Positions 1-14,927 are shown, counted from the stretch's first letter. The stretch is 64,000 nt of DNA from Cryptosporangium aurantiacum (GCF_900143005.1 NZ_FRCS01000011.1:62001-126000), one strand, 5' to 3'. Program-made: numbers and translations. Notes: a model not told the origin generated them from the sequence alone.

Positions 1-698
1 GCGGCGATCAGCGTCACTTTCGCACCGCGTGCGGCCGCCGTCCGAGCCAGCGCGTAGCCTTGGCGTCCGGACGAGCGGTTGCCGAGGAACCGGACCGGGT
101 CGAGGAACTCGCGGGTGCCGCCCGCGGACACGACGACGCGCCGGCCGGCGAGGTCGGGCGCCCCGGCGCCGCGCCGCAGCAGCGCGAACGCCACCTCGGC
201 GATCTCGGCCGGGTCGGGCAGCCTGCCTTTGCCGGTGTCCGGGCCGGTGAGCCGCCCGACGGCCGGTTCCAGCACGACGACGCCGCGCGAACGGAGCGTC
301 GCGACGTTGGCCTGCGTGGCCGGGTGTTCCCACATCTCGGTGTGCATCGCGGGCGCGAACAGGATCGGGCACCGGGCGGTGAGCAGCGTGTTCGTGAGCA
401 GGTCCGGGGCCAGCCCGTTCGCCGCCCGCCCCAGCAGGTCGGCGGTGGCTGGCGCGACCACGACCAGCGAGGCGCGGCGGCCGAGCGCGACGTGCGGTAC
501 CTCGTGGACGTTCGTCCAGACGTCGGTGGCGACCGGCCGCCCGGAGAGCGCCGCCCAGGTCGGTGCGCCCACGAACTCCAGCGCGCTCGCGGTCGGCACG
601 ACGGTGACGTCCAGCCCCGACTCCGTGAGCCGCCGCAGCAGCTCACATGCCTTGTATGCCGCGATCCCGCCCGCTACGCCCAGAACGACTTCGGTCAC
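1..698 (-). CDS. coaBC: Phosphopantothenoylcysteine decarboxylase / phosphopantothenate-cysteine ligase (partial, C-terminus outside window)
   Basis: Bifunctional flavoprotein of coenzyme A synthesis: the CoaB part joins cysteine to 4'-phosphopantothenate and the CoaC part decarboxylates the product. The GTG at 698 opens a frame with the CoaC flavin-binding start (GGIAAYK at residues 10-16), the PAMHTEMW motif of the decarboxylase and, near the window edge, the CoaB entry motif (GGTREFLDPVRF followed by GNRSSG). The frame is still open at base 1, so about 232 residues of a roughly 400-residue protein are present. It lies downstream of rpoZ on the same strand, the usual actinobacterial order. 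A 248-bp gap holding a structured repeat separates them, so it may have its own promoter. Confidence 0.93.
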   Translation of the reverse strand, partial: MTEVVLGVAGGIAAYKACELLRRLTESGLDVTVVPTASALEFVGAPTWAALSGRPVATDVWTNVHEVPHVALGRRASLVVVAPATADLLGRAANGLAPDLLTNTLLTARCPILFAPAMHTEMWEHPATQANVATLRSRGVVVLEPAVGRLTGPDTGKGRLPDPAEIAEVAFALLRRGAGAPDLAGRRVVVSAGGTREFLDPVRFLGNRSSGRQGYALARTAAARGAKVTLIA

Positions 699-803
699 CG
701 CACAGGCTTACCATGCCGCCGCCGTGCGCGGCCGTGACCCCGAACACGCAGCAGCGGACGACCGGCCGCTGCCGATCGTCCGCATAACGCATGTGCTTGT
801 AAA

Positions 804-943
804 GCGCCGCCAGGCGCGCGCAGTTGCTCTGACCTGGAGCCCGCTGAGGGCGGGGCGCTGCCTAGCGAGCGCGATGACGCCGCGTATAAGTGATACTCAA
901 GTCGTCGCGCTCGCTTGGCAGCGTCGTTCTCAGCGGGCCGCCC
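804..943. repeat. Structured repeat element, copy R1 (between rpoZ and coaBC)
   Basis: One of four related elements of about 135-140 bp. In plus-strand order it has a GCGCC/GGCGC hairpin (804-817), an outer arm GCCCGCTGAG, a long inner hairpin built on GCGAGCGCGA/TCGCGCTCGC with a GTAT/ATAC tip, and a closing arm CTCAGCGGGC that pairs perfectly with the outer arm. It ends 3 bp from the rpoZ stop codon. The other copies keep the pairing with different bases. It could be a terminator, a 3'-UTR RNA structure or a REP/MITE-like element. Confidence 0.8.
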
Positions 944-946
944 ACC

Positions 947-1237
947 TCAGCCGCGGTGTTTTGCCGTGGGGTCGACTTCGTTGGTCTGCTCGTGGGTCAG
1001 CATGTCGCTGTTGATCTCGCGCAGCGCGATCGACAGCGGCTTCTCCTGCGGCGACGTCTCCACGAGCGGACCGACGTACTCGAGCAGGCCCTCGCCGAGC
1101 TGGCTGTAGTAGGCGTTGATCTGGCGCGCCCGCTTGGCCGCGTAGATCACGAGCGCGTACTTGGAGGAGGTCTTCTCCAGCAGCTCGTCGATCGGCGGGT
1201 TGGTGATGCCTTCGGGGGCAGCGACGGTTCCGGACAA
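947..1237 (-). CDS. rpoZ: DNA-directed RNA polymerase omega subunit
   Basis: Small RNA polymerase subunit that helps fold and assemble beta-prime. The 96-residue product has the actinobacterial omega sequence: an N-terminal [14 protein letters not shown] segment, the conserved AAKRARQIN core and a LSIALREI tail. The start is TTG at 1237, preceded by GAGG about 10 nt upstream; no better start exists. It follows gmk on the same strand (83-bp gap) and probably belongs to the mihF-gmk-rpoZ transcript. Repeat R1 sits 3 bp past the stop. Confidence 0.95.
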   Translation of the reverse strand: MSGTVAAPEGITNPPIDELLEKTSSKYALVIYAAKRARQINAYYSQLGEGLLEYVGPLVETSPQEKPLSIALREINSDMLTHEQTNEVDPTAKHRG

Positions 1238-1320
1238 AACGGATCAGCCTCGATGATTTTCGGGAGATTGTGGTTTCTCGTGAACCGAGCCAACGGCCCA
1301 CATCAGCGCCCGACCGTCCC

Positions 1321-1920
1321 TCAGCGGACCGGCACGGAGAGCAACTCTACCAACTCCGTGGCAGCCTGACCGACATTGTCGTTGACGATCGTCACGTCGA
1401 ACTCTTTCTCCGCGGCGAGCTCGACGACTGCCGCGTCCAGGCGGCGGCGGATCGTGTCCTCGTCCTCGGTGCCCCGGCCGACGAGCCGGCGGACCAACTC
1501 GTCCCAGGACGGTGGAGCGAGGAACACGAACTGCGCGTCGGGCATCGCCTCACGGACCTGCCGGGCACCCTGCAGCTCGATCTCCAGCAGAGCGGGACGC
1601 CCGGCGGCGAGCCGCTCCTCGACGGCGCGGCGGGGGGTGCCGTAGCCGTTGCCGGCGAACTCCGCATGTTCCAGGAGCTCGCCGGCGGCCACCATCGCGT
1701 CGTACTCGTCCCGGCTGACGAAGTAGTACTGCTTGCCGTGCTCTTCGCCAGGCCGGGGCGGGCGCGTCGTCACCGACACCGACAGCCACACCGAGGGGTG
1801 GTGACGCCGGATCTCGGCCACGACGCTGCCCTTGCCGACTCCGGACGGACCGGAGAGCACCGTCAGCCGCGCCGCGTTGTCAGCGGCGCGGGACGGGAGA
1901 CCGGGAGATTCAGCGCCCAC
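1321..1920 (-). CDS. gmk: Guanylate kinase
   Basis: Converts GMP and ATP to GDP and ADP. The 199-residue protein carries the P-loop GPSGVGKG at residues 24-31, the GMP-binding [11 protein letters not shown] segment and the YYFV..EY region. The GTG start at 1920 overlaps the last codons of mihF by 11 bp. No clear Shine-Dalgarno is seen, which suggests translational coupling to mihF; upstream in-frame starts lie deep inside mihF. Length fits bacterial guanylate kinases. Confidence 0.95.
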   Translation of the reverse strand: MGAESPGLPSRAADNAARLTVLSGPSGVGKGSVVAEIRRHHPSVWLSVSVTTRPPRPGEEHGKQYYFVSRDEYDAMVAAGELLEHAEFAGNGYGTPRRAVEERLAAGRPALLEIELQGARQVREAMPDAQFVFLAPPSWDELVRRLVGRGTEDEDTIRRRLDAAVVELAAEKEFDVTIVNDNVGQAATELVELLSVPVR

Positions 1921-2239
1921 CGGAGGTGGAGCCGAACTCCTGGAGCAGCGCGCGCTTCTGGTTGTCACCCAGGCCACGCACCCGCCGACTCTCGGCGATC
2001 TTGAACTTCTCCATGATCTGGACGGCACGGACCTTGCCGATGCCCGGCAGGGCCTCGAGAACGGCCGAGACCTTCATCTTGCCGATGACGTCGTCCTGTT
2101 CGGCCGAGTCGAGGACCTCTGACAGGGACAGGCCACCGTGCTTGAGCTTGTCCTTGACCGCGGCACGCTGCTTGCGCGCCTCGGCAGCCTTCTGCAGAGC
2201 AGCAGCGCGCTGCTCGGGGCTCAACGACGGAAGAGCCAC
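1910..2239 (-). CDS. mihF: Actinobacterial integration host factor (mIHF/sIHF)
   Basis: Nucleoid-associated DNA-binding protein specific to actinobacteria, unrelated in sequence to proteobacterial IHF. The 109-residue product has a basic coiled N-terminal region ([14 protein letters not shown]) and a helix-two-turn-helix region with the LPGIGKVRA motif and a basic C-terminus ([17 protein letters not shown]). The GTG start at 2239 has a GAGGTG ribosome-binding site 5 nt upstream. It heads the mihF-gmk-rpoZ cluster as in Streptomyces and Mycobacterium. A promoter-like sequence lies about 50 bp upstream. Confidence 0.93.
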   Translation of the reverse strand: MALPSLSPEQRAAALQKAAEARKQRAAVKDKLKHGGLSLSEVLDSAEQDDVIGKMKVSAVLEALPGIGKVRAVQIMEKFKIAESRRVRGLGDNQKRALLQEFGSTSGGR

Positions 2240-2286
2240 AGGTCACCTCGGGTGTTCGTTGGGGAAGCGGACGATTCCAGCGCGTG

Positions 2287-2316
2287 AACCTAGCGAGGAA
2301 GTACGACAGGAATCAA
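2287..2316 (-). promoter_or_regulatory. Predicted promoter of mihF-gmk-rpoZ
   Basis: Read on the minus strand, TTGATT (-35) and TAGGTT (-10) are separated by 18 bp, a good match to an actinobacterial housekeeping sigma promoter. It lies in the 309-bp gap 2240-2548 between pyrF and mihF. The rest of the gap holds the hairpin at 2522-2538 and nothing else I can name. Confidence 0.5.
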
Positions 2317-2521
2317 TGCGGCCCCGAATTGGCACCCACCCAATCAGGGCAAGAAACCGCGCAAAGCTGCGATTTCCACCCATTTGTGCGACCGAGTGGC
2401 GCCCATCGGGACCAATGCAGTGATCGATGACACACTCCACACTGACAGCAACGAGGGTTCGCCGCGAGGGGTTCATGCAGGTCGGAGAGTACCCATCGAG
2501 ACGAAGGCAACACCTACGTCC

Positions 2522-2538
2522 GTTCGGGGCACCCGAAC
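2522..2538 (-). terminator. Hairpin downstream of pyrF
   Basis: A 7-bp perfect stem (GTTCGGG/CCCGAAC, loop GCA) begins 10 bp after the pyrF stop. It probably ends the pyr operon before mihF. There is no U tract, as is common in actinobacteria. Confidence 0.45.
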
Positions 2539-2548
2539 CGGCCTGCTC

Positions 2549-3400
2549 CTAGGCAAGCACAGTCCGAAATTCGTCCGCAGCCCGGGCTGCCGCCGAGCGC
2601 AACGCGGACACCCCCGGACCCGCCCGCAGCACCTCGCGGGAGACCGACGGAAGCACCGCCCGGCGGGCGTCCCCGAACACCGCGCGGAGGTCGTCGGCGG
2701 TGCCGCCCTGCGCGCCCAGACCGGGCGCGAGGAACGGTCCGCCGACCCGGCTCAGATCGTGCCCGGTGTCCCCCACGGTCGCTCCGACGACGACCCCGAC
2801 CGGCCCGTAGGGGTCGTACCCGGCGTTGGCGTCGGCGACGGAGTCCAGGATCGTCTGGGCCACGGTCCGGCCGTCGGCGGCGACCGCGTGCTGAACCTGG
2901 GGTCCCTCGGGGTTGGACGTCAGCGCGAGCACGAAGACCCCGTTGCCGTGTTCGCGCGCGGTGGCGATCAGCGGGGCCAGCGACCCGAAGCCCAGGTACG
3001 GGCTCGCGGTCATCGCGTCACCGCACAGCGGCGAAGCGGGGTCCAGGTACGCGGCCGCGTACCCGTCCACGGTGCTGCCGATGTCGCCGCGCTTGACGTC
3101 GTTCAGCACCAGGGCGCCCGCCGCACGGGCGTCGCGGATCACCCGCTCGAGTACCGCGATCCCGCGGCTGCCGAACCGCTCGAAGAACGCCGACTGCGGC
3201 TTGAGCACCGCGACCTGGGCGGCCAGGGCCTCGACCACCGTGCGGGCGAACCGTTCCACGCCGTCGGCGTCGCTGGTCAGGCCCCAGGCGTCGAGCAGCC
3301 CCGGGTGCGGGTCGATGCCCACGCAGAGTGGTCCCCGCTCGGCGACCGCACGGGCCAGCCGCGCACCGAAGTGGTCGGTCGTGGTCGCGACCTGCGTCAC
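2549..3400 (-). CDS. pyrF: Orotidine 5'-phosphate decarboxylase
   Basis: Last step of UMP synthesis: decarboxylates OMP to UMP. The 283-residue protein is of the long type-2 family found in actinobacteria, with CVGIDPHPG near the N-terminus, the catalytic lysine segment NDVKRGDIG around residue 99, TASPYLG, and the phosphate-binding VSREVL region. The GTG start at 3400 overlaps the pyrD stop as GTGA. It is the last gene of the pyr operon. Confidence 0.96.
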   Translation of the reverse strand: MTQVATTTDHFGARLARAVAERGPLCVGIDPHPGLLDAWGLTSDADGVERFARTVVEALAAQVAVLKPQSAFFERFGSRGIAVLERVIRDARAAGALVLNDVKRGDIGSTVDGYAAAYLDPASPLCGDAMTASPYLGFGSLAPLIATAREHGNGVFVLALTSNPEGPQVQHAVAADGRTVAQTILDSVADANAGYDPYGPVGVVVGATVGDTGHDLSRVGGPFLAPGLGAQGGTADDLRAVFGDARRAVLPSVSREVLRAGPGVSALRSAAARAADEFRTVLA

Positions 3401-4610
3401 TCGGACCCCTCCCCGTTGCCAGGCCCGCTGAGCTTCGTCACCCCGCGGGTGGTCACCGAACCCTGCACCGCCTGTCGAAAACCGCTCTGCGGGCTGCTCA
3501 GCGGGCCGGGAACACCCTCGCCGAGCGGCGATCGTCCGACGCCACGCTGAGTGACGGTTCGGTTGATTTCCCGGACCAGTCCGGGACCGCGGTAGATCAG
3601 CCCGCTGTAGACCTGCACGAGCGCCGCGCCGGCGTCGAACAGAGCGGTCGCGTCGGCGGCGGTGAGGATCCCGCCGACGCCGATCACCGGCAGCCGTCCG
3701 TCGGTCTCCCGGACCACGAACCCGACCAGTTCCCGCGCCCGGGCGGTCAGCGGCGCGCCCGACAGGCCACCGGCCTCCGTGGTGTCCACGCCCGCGCGGC
3801 TCAGCGTGGTGTTCGCCACGATCACCCCGGCGACGCCGTGCGCCGCACAGACCTCGAGGACCTCGCCGATCGCCGCGTCGGTCAGGTCCGGTGCGATCTT
3901 GACGACGAGCGGCACCGGCTTTCCGGCCGGGCGGCGGGGTCCCGGGGAAACGCTGAGCGCTGCGGCCTCCGAAGCCAACGCGCCGATCAGCGCGTCGAGC
4001 GCCGCACGGTCCTGCAGCGCGCGCAGCCCCGGTGTGTTCGGCGAGCTGACGTTGACCGCGACGTAGTCCGCGTACCGGTGCACGAGCCGCAGCGACGTCA
4101 GGTAGTCCTCGACCGCCTCGTCCAGCGGCGTCACCTTGGACTTGCCGAGGCTGACGCCGACCGGGATCGGCAGCGGCGGCGTCCCACCGGCGGACAGGTC
4201 GGCCAGCCGGGCGGCCAGCGCCGCCGCGCCCCGGTTGTTGAACCCCATCCGGTTGACGATCGCCTCGTCGGCGGGGAACCGGAACAGCCGCGGGCGCGGG
4301 TTGCCCGGCTGGGCGTGCGCGGTCACGGTGCCGGCCTCGACGAACCCGAACCCGAGCCCCGCCCAGGCCGACAGCGCGACCCCGTTCTTGTCCATGCCGG
4401 CGGCCAGCCCGACCGGCCCCGGGAACCGGACGCCGAACAGCGTGCGGCTCAGCCCCGGGGCATCGCCGAGGGCCCAGCGACGCCCGGCAGCCACTGCGGC
4501 GGGCACGCGGCCGAACCGAGTCAGGAGAGCCAGCGTGCGCTCATGAGCCGGCTCGGCGTCACCGCCACCGAGCCGGAACAGCGCCTGGTCGCGCAGGACC
4601 CGGTAAACGC

Positions 4611-4614
<4 letters not shown>
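3397..4614 (-). CDS. pyrD: Dihydroorotate dehydrogenase (quinone), class 2
   Basis: Membrane-associated flavoprotein that oxidises dihydroorotate to orotate and passes electrons to quinone. The 405-residue product has the class-2 N-terminal extension, the NRMGFNN and GVSLGKSK motifs, [12 protein letters not shown], and the FMN-phosphate region GVGGI. The ATG start at 4614 overlaps the carB stop (ATGA) and precedes the conserved [12 protein letters not shown] start; further upstream in-frame residues lie inside carB. The C-terminus runs about 40 residues past the core and is low in complexity. Confidence 0.95.
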
Positions 4615-7930
<3,316 letters not shown>

Positions 7931-7931
<1 letters not shown>

Positions 7932-9046
7932 CAGGCCGCACCTTCCATGAGCTTCACGAACCGGTCGAAAAGGTAATCTGCGTCGTGCGGACCGGCCGCC
8001 GCCTCGGGGTGGTACTGGACGCTGAACGCCGGCCTGTCCAAGCAATTCAGCCCCTCGACGACGTCGTCGTTGAGGCAGACGTGGCTCACCTCGGCGCGCC
8101 CGAACTCGGTCTCGGCGGAGCCGGTGCGGGGGGCGTCGACCGCGAACCCGTGGTTGTGCGCGGTGATCTCGACCTTGCCGGTCTCCCGGTCGATCACCGG
8201 CTGGTTGATGCCCCGGTGCCCGTACACGAGCTTGTACGTGCCGAACCCGAGCGCGCGGCCGAGCACCTGGTTGCCGAAGCAGATGCCGAACGTCGGCAGC
8301 CCCTCGCCGAGCGCGGCCTGCGCGAGCTTCACCGCGGTGTCGGCGGTCGCCGGGTCGCCCGGACCGTTGGAGAAGAACACCCCGTCGGCGCCGCGCGCCA
8401 GCAGCTCCTCCGGCGACGACGTCGCCGGCAGCACGTGCACCTCGATGCCGCGCGCGGCCATCCGGCGCGGGGTGTTGCGCTTGATCCCGAGGTCGATCGC
8501 GGCGACCCGGAAGCGCGTCGGGCCCTCGGCGTTCACCACGTACGGCTCGGGCGTCGTCACGTCACCGACCAGGTCGGCGCCGGCCATCTGCGGGCTGGCC
8601 AGGACGCGTTCCAGCACCTCCTCGGCGCTGGCGCCGTTGCTGGAGACCGCGGCGCGCATCGCTCCGCGCTCCCGCAGGTGCCGGGTGAGCGCCCGGGTGT
8701 CGACGCCGGCGATGCCGACGATGCCCTCGTCGGCGAGCCGGTCGTTCAGCGCGCCGGTCGCGCGCCAGTTCGACGAGATCCGAGCCGGGTCGCGGACCAC
8801 GTACCCGGCGACCCAGATCTTCGCCGACTCGTCGTCCTCGAGGTTCACGCCGGTGTTGCCCACGTGCGGCGCGGTCATCGTGACGATCTGGCGGTGGTAC
8901 GAGGGGTCGGTGAGCGTCTCCTGGTAGCCGGTCATGCCGGTGGTGAAGACGGCCTCGCCGAACGTCTCGCCGACCGCGCCGAACGCCTCACCGCGGAACG
9001 TGCGGCCGTCCTCCAGGACGAGCAGGGCAGGGGTCTTGGTGCTCAT
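7931..9046 (-). CDS. carA: Carbamoyl-phosphate synthase small (glutamine amidotransferase) subunit
   Basis: Releases ammonia from glutamine and channels it to CarB. The 371-residue product has an N-terminal small-subunit domain and a class-I amidotransferase domain, with the catalytic cysteine at C256 (GICFGNQ) and the His/Glu pair at H346 and E348 ([12 protein letters not shown]). The start overlaps the upstream membrane-protein stop (ATGA) and the stop overlaps carB, so the two subunits are translationally coupled. Confidence 0.97.
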
Positions 9047-9573
9047 GCGGTCTTCTCCAGGATGACTTTCTCGATCTCGCGCAGATGAGTGGCGTTGTCG
9101 ATGCGGTGGTCGGCGCGGAAGCCGCTGTCCAGCAGGTAGCCGTTCTGCTCCCAGGTGACGACGAGCAGCCCGGCGCCGCCGACGACCTTGTTCGCCAGCC
9201 CGGCGTCCAGGCGGGCTTCCCGGACCGCGGCGGCCGGGATGAACAGCGGCGCGGTGCCGTCCCGCTCGATCAGCAGCCCTTCGGGGCCGGTGTGCAGGGT
9301 GGCAGCGGCCCGGTCGGCCAGCTTCCCGGCGTAGACCCGGGCCTGCCAGGAGCCCGCTTCGGTGGTGCCGACGTAGAGCCCGTCGGACGCCGGGGTGGCA
9401 TCGGTGACGGTTCCCTCGGGCAGCGGCAGCAGGTCGGCGTGCGCCGCGACACGGCGCTTCCAGGCTCGTCGGGCGGCCCAGACGATCAGCGCGAAGACCA
9501 CCAGGACGCCGAGCGTGAAGAGAATCCGGCCGGTCCAGTTGTCGGGTGGACGTTCGTACGCAGCGGCGATCAT
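9043..9573 (-). CDS. Membrane protein with PH-like domain in the pyr operon
   Basis: 176-residue protein with one N-terminal transmembrane segment (about residues 15-35, [19 protein letters not shown]), a basic stop-transfer stretch and a soluble C-terminal domain of beta-rich character. A gene of this kind sits between pyrC and carA in Streptomyces and Mycobacterium (Rv1382-type 'export or membrane protein'). Its function is unknown. Stop/start overlaps with pyrC upstream and carA downstream make it part of the operon, but nothing in the sequence links it to pyrimidine chemistry. Confidence 0.8.
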   Translation of the reverse strand: MIAAAYERPPDNWTGRILFTLGVLVVFALIVWAARRAWKRRVAAHADLLPLPEGTVTDATPASDGLYVGTTEAGSWQARVYAGKLADRAAATLHTGPEGLLIERDGTAPLFIPAAAVREARLDAGLANKVVGGAGLLVVTWEQNGYLLDSGFRADHRIDNATHLREIEKVILEKTA

Positions 9574-10849
9574 GCCTGTGCCTTCCCGTCGAGCACCGTC
9601 GCCCGACCCCGCAGGAAGGTCGCGACGATCTTCCCGGGCAGCGTGAGCCCGGTGTACGGCGTGTTGCGGCTGATGCTGGCCAGCCCGTCGGGGGTGACCG
9701 TCCAGGTGGCTGTCGGATCGACGAGCGTCAGGTTCGCCGGTTCACCGACGGCGAGCGGCCGGCCGTGCCTGCCGTCGAGGTTCGCGATGCGCGCCGGAGC
9801 GCTGCTCAGGCGCTCCGCCACACCGGCCCAGTCGAGCAGCCCGGTGTTGACCATCGTGTGGATGACGATCGGCAGCGCGGTCTCCAGCCCGAGCATGCCG
9901 GGCCGGGCCGCCGCCCACTCGCACTCCTTGTCCTCGCGGGCGTGCGGGGCGTGGTCGGTCGCGACCGCGTCGATCGTGCCGTCGGCGAGCGCCTCCCGCA
10001 GCGCGGTGACGTCCTCCGAGGTGCGCAGCGGCGGGTTGACCTTGTAGACCGGGTCGTAGGTCGCGGCCAGTTCGTCGGTGAGCAGCAGGTGGTGCGGCGT
10101 CACCTCGGCGGTGACCCGGATGCCCCGGCTCTTCGCCCAGCGCAGCACCTCGACCGAGCCTGCGGTCGACACGTGGCAGACGTGCAGCCGCGAACCGACG
10201 TGGGCGGCGAGCAGCGCGTCGCGGGCGATGATCGCCTCCTCGGCGACCGCGGGCCAGCCGGTCAGCCCGAGCCGGGCCGACTGCTCCCCCTCGTTCATCT
10301 GCGCGCCGACCGTGAGTTTCGGATCCTCGGCGTGTTGGGCGATGACCCCGTCGAACGCCTTGACGTACTCCAGCGCGCGGCGCATCACCGCGGCGTCGTG
10401 CACGCAGTGGCCGTCGTCGGAGAACACCCGGACCTGCGCGGCCGAGTCGGCCATCGCGCCGAGCTCGGCCAGCCGCTCGCCGCCGAGCCCGAGCGTGACC
10501 GCGCCGACCGGCTGAACGTCGACCAGGCCGACTTCGCGGCCGAGGCGCCAGACCTGCTCGACGATCCCGGCCGCGTCGGCGACCGGGTCGGTGTTGGCCA
10601 TCGCGCAGACCGCGGTGAACCCACCGAGCGCGGCGGCGCGGCTGCCGGTCTCGATCGTCTCGGCGTCCTCCCGGCCGGGCTGGCGCAGGTGGGTGTGCAG
10701 GTCGACGAGGCCGGGCAGGGCGCGCAGGCCCCGGGCGTCGATGACCTCGGCCTGCGGGTCGGAGCCGTCGGCGAGCAGGCCGTCGCGGATCAGCAGGTCG
10801 GTGACCGTGCCGTCCGGGAGCGTCGCGCCACGAAGCAGGTACGAGGGGT

Positions 10850-10853
<4 letters not shown>
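9570..10853 (-). CDS. pyrC: Dihydroorotase
   Basis: Zinc metalloenzyme that cyclises carbamoyl-aspartate to dihydroorotate. The 427-residue class-I protein has the metal-binding [10 protein letters not shown] motif (D51, H53, H55), a QHAED segment, TPHHLLLTD and the C-terminal ATDHAPH motif with the catalytic aspartate. The start overlaps pyrB (GTGA) and the stop overlaps the downstream membrane-protein gene. Confidence 0.97.
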
Positions 10854-12654
<1,801 letters not shown>

Positions 12655-12763
12655 CTATGGCGGTCACACCGCGCAGCAACATCGGGCACGGTTGCTTACC
12701 GCGTGGAATCGACTGAGGCGTTCAACGTCACATCGCCGGGCGGCTACGGTTTCGCCATTCCCC

Positions 12764-12793
12764 TTGACCGGATTGCCCCACTGGGCCTACGGT
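12764..12793 (+). promoter_or_regulatory. Predicted promoter of bldD
   Basis: TTGACC (-35) and TACGGT (-10) are spaced by 18 bp, about 100 bp upstream of the bldD start codon. The -10 runs directly into a BldD-like box. Confidence 0.5.
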
Positions 12794-12806
12794 CACTCTC
12801 CGTAGC
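12792..12806 (+). promoter_or_regulatory. Candidate BldD autoregulatory box
   Basis: The 15 bases GTCACTCTCCGTAGC match 7 of the 9 specified positions of the published BldD consensus nTnACnC(A/T)GnGTnAn. They overlap the predicted start point of bldD transcription. BldD is known to repress its own promoter in Streptomyces; the site here is inference. Confidence 0.35.
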
Positions 12807-12894
12807 GACCGGGCGCGGTGACGTGGCTCGGCTTGTCGCTGCCCGTCCGCCCGCATGCTTTCCCCGGGCATGCGCATTACCCCTCGGAGAACGA

Positions 12895-13371
12895 ATGTCC
12901 GATTACGCCAAGGCCCTCGGCGCCCGGCTGCGAGCCATCCGGCAGCAGCAGGGCCTCTCGCTACAGGGGGTGGAGGAGAAGTCCGGTGGTCGCTGGAAGG
13001 CGGTCGTCGTCGGGTCGTACGAGCGCGGCGACCGGGCTGTCACCGTCGCCCGCCTCAACGAGCTGGCCGAGTTCTACCGGGTCCCGATCGCGGAGCTCCT
13101 GCCCGGCGACGGCCCCGGTCGCCACGAGGGCGCGAGCAAGGTCGTGATCGACCTCGAGCGGCTCGAGCAGCTGCCCGGCGACGAGCTCGGTGCCGTGCAG
13201 CGGTTCGCCCGCAGCATCCAGCAGCAGCGCGGTGACTACAACGGCCGGGTGCTCTCGATCCGCGCCGACGACCTCCGCACGCTCGCGATCGTCTTCGACG
13301 TCTCGCCCGCCGGCCTGATCGAGAAGCTGACCGAGTGGAACGTGCTGGTCGCCACCCCGATCCGGCCGTAG
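12895..13371 (+). CDS. bldD: Developmental master regulator BldD
   Basis: Transcription factor that, bound to cyclic di-GMP, represses sporulation and development genes in streptomycetes. The 158-residue product has an XRE-type helix-turn-helix N-terminus (ALGARLRAIRQQQGLSLQGV, about residues 7-65) and a C-terminal domain of the BldD-CTD type. It lacks a signal peptide. The ATG at 12895 has GGAG 8 nt upstream and matches the family start; upstream in-frame residues fall in the promoter region. It is divergent from pyrR and convergent with nusB. The c-di-GMP motif (RGD followed by RQDDE) is not fully conserved: RGDYN and SIRADD occur at the matching place, so ligand binding needs testing. Confidence 0.9.
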   Translation: MSDYAKALGARLRAIRQQQGLSLQGVEEKSGGRWKAVVVGSYERGDRAVTVARLNELAEFYRVPIAELLPGDGPGRHEGASKVVIDLERLEQLPGDELGAVQRFARSIQQQRGDYNGRVLSIRADDLRTLAIVFDVSPAGLIEKLTEWNVLVATPIRP

Positions 13372-13413
13372 TACCCCTGGAGCGCCAGCCGGGGGTGTCG
13401 GCTGGAGCCACCT

Positions 13414-13456
13414 ACGACGAAGCCCCTCGCGCCGATGGCGCGGGGGGCTTCGTCGT
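13414..13456 (+). terminator. Hairpin terminator after bldD
   Basis: A 20-bp stem with one G-T pair (arms 13414-13433 and 13437-13456) and a 3-nt GAT loop follows the bldD stop by about 40 bp. Confidence 0.7.
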
Positions 13457-13502
13457 TGCCTGCGGCGGCTCGCGGCTCAACGTCCGCAGGATGCCGCGAA
13501 AA

Positions 13503-13640
13503 GCGCCGCCAGGCGCGTGCAGTTGTCTGAAGGTGGAGCCCGCTCAGGGCGGGGCTGGCAGTCGAGCGCGAGGCCGCCTCGTATTAGTCATACTCAAGGC
13601 CTCGCGCTCGCCTGTCAGCGTCGTCCTAGGCGGGCCGCCC
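13503..13640. repeat. Structured repeat element, copy R2 (between bldD and nusB)
   Basis: Same architecture and orientation as R1: GCGCC/GGCGC hairpin, outer arm GCCCGCTCAGG facing CCTAGGCGGGC, and a long inner hairpin with CGAGCGCGAGGCC/GGCCTCGCGCTCG and a GTAT/ATAC tip. The last base directly abuts the nusB stop codon (13641-13643). It lies between convergent genes. Confidence 0.8.
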
Positions 13641-14093
13641 TCAAAGTTCTGCTTTGACGAGTTGGAGACGGCCTAGCAGGCCGTTCACGAAGCGCGGGGA
13701 CTCGTCCGTCGAGAGTTCGCGGGCGAGATCCACCGCCTCGTCGATCGCTACCGCGTCCGGGATGTCCTCGCGGAACAGCAGCTCGTACACGCCGAGCCGG
13801 AGCAGGTTCCGGTCGACGGCGGGCATCCGGTCGAGCGTCCAGCCCTCGGCGTACGTCGAGATCAGCTCGTCGAGCCGGGGCCGGTTCTCGGTCACGCCCT
13901 CGACCAGCGTGATCGCGTAGTCCGGAACCGGAGGGTCGGACTGCGCGAGCCGGTCGCGGGCGGTCGCGAGTGGTTCGGTACCACGGACGTCGGCCTCGAA
14001 CAGGATGTCGAGGGCGCGCTTCCGTGCCTTGCGACGCGCCGACCGCCGATCCGGGTCGTTGTCTCGGCGCGGGTTGGAGCGAGGGGTAGTCAC
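13641..14093 (-). CDS. nusB: Transcription antitermination factor NusB
   Basis: RNA-binding protein that with NusE (S10) forms the rRNA antitermination complex. The 150-residue product has the arginine-rich N-terminus ([20 protein letters not shown]) and the conserved [11 protein letters not shown] and [12 protein letters not shown] segments. The GTG start at 14093 overlaps the efp stop as GTGA. It is the last gene of the efp-nusB pair; repeat R2 follows immediately. Confidence 0.95.
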   Translation of the reverse strand: MTTPRSNPRRDNDPDRRSARRKARKRALDILFEADVRGTEPLATARDRLAQSDPPVPDYAITLVEGVTENRPRLDELISTYAEGWTLDRMPAVDRNLLRLGVYELLFREDIPDAVAIDEAVDLARELSTDESPRFVNGLLGRLQLVKAEL

Positions 14094-14653
14094 CCGGTGA
14101 CCCGGCCGATGTATCGCCCGTCGCGGGTGTCGACCTTCAGCTTGTCACCGGTGTTGACGAACAGCGGGACCTGGATCGTCGCGCCGGTCTCCAGCTCGGC
14201 CGGCTTCGTGCCGCCGGTCGACCGGTCGCCCTGCAGGCCGGGGTCGGTGTGTGCGACGACGAGCTCGACGGACGCCGGAAGCTCGACGTACAGCGGCGTC
14301 GCGTCGTGCAGCGCGACCGTGACCTCGGCGTTCTCCAGCAGGTAGTCGGCGTTGCCGCCGACGGTCGCCGCAGGCACCGTGATCTGGTCGTACGTCTCCG
14401 AGTCCATGAAGACGAAGTCCTCGCCGTCCTTGTACAGGTACGACATGGCGGCCTTGTGGACGTTGGCGGTGTCAACTTTCACGCCGGCGTTGAACGTCTT
14501 GTCGACGACCTTGCCGGTCAGCACGTTCTTCAGCGTCGTCCGCACGAACGCTCCGCCCTTACCGGGCTTCACGTGCTGGAACTCGACGACGTTCCAGAGC
14601 TGACCCTCCAGGTTCAGCGTCATGCCGTTCTTCAGGTCGTTCGTGGTGGCCAT
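14090..14653 (-). CDS. efp: Translation elongation factor P
   Basis: Relieves ribosome stalling at polyproline stretches. The 187-residue protein has the three-domain EF-P fold: an N-terminal KOW-like domain with [16 protein letters not shown] and the modified-residue loop at PGKGG, a middle OB domain ([13 protein letters not shown]) and a C-terminal OB domain ending [17 protein letters not shown]. The ATG at 14653 matches the family start. Its gap to the divergent GH9 gene (14654-14927) must hold both promoters; I see no strong match there. Confidence 0.96.
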   Translation of the reverse strand: MATTNDLKNGMTLNLEGQLWNVVEFQHVKPGKGGAFVRTTLKNVLTGKVVDKTFNAGVKVDTANVHKAAMSYLYKDGEDFVFMDSETYDQITVPAATVGGNADYLLENAEVTVALHDATPLYVELPASVELVVAHTDPGLQGDRSTGGTKPAELETGATIQVPLFVNTGDKLKVDTRDGRYIGRVTG

Positions 14654-14927
14654 GCGGAAGCTCTTCGTCTCCTGGTCGGCCGGTCCGACAGGCCGTGTGG
14701 CAGGCCGTGGGCCGGTGCGCAAGTCGTAGGGATCAGCTGAGAGGCTGGGCGGCGGTGACCGCCCGCTTGGCAGGTCACCAGATACTACCTGTATCCGGTA
14801 GCCGCCCCACCGGCTACACGTCCGCCGGACCGTGGCCGGCGGCCGGATGCAGGTCGACCCACCGACCTGGCTCGTGCTGATCGGCCCGACGTCCGGGTCG
14901 CACCGATATCTGTCAGGAAGGGAACTC

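Noticed and set aside
804-943. R1 as a phage or integrative element attachment site
   Set aside because: No integrase, no flanking mobile genes and copies in both orientations beside core genes make an att site unlikely.
2243-2476. Small frame in the mihF leader
   Set aside because: Its start has no ribosome-binding site, it overlaps the predicted mihF promoter, and the translation shows no typical domain.
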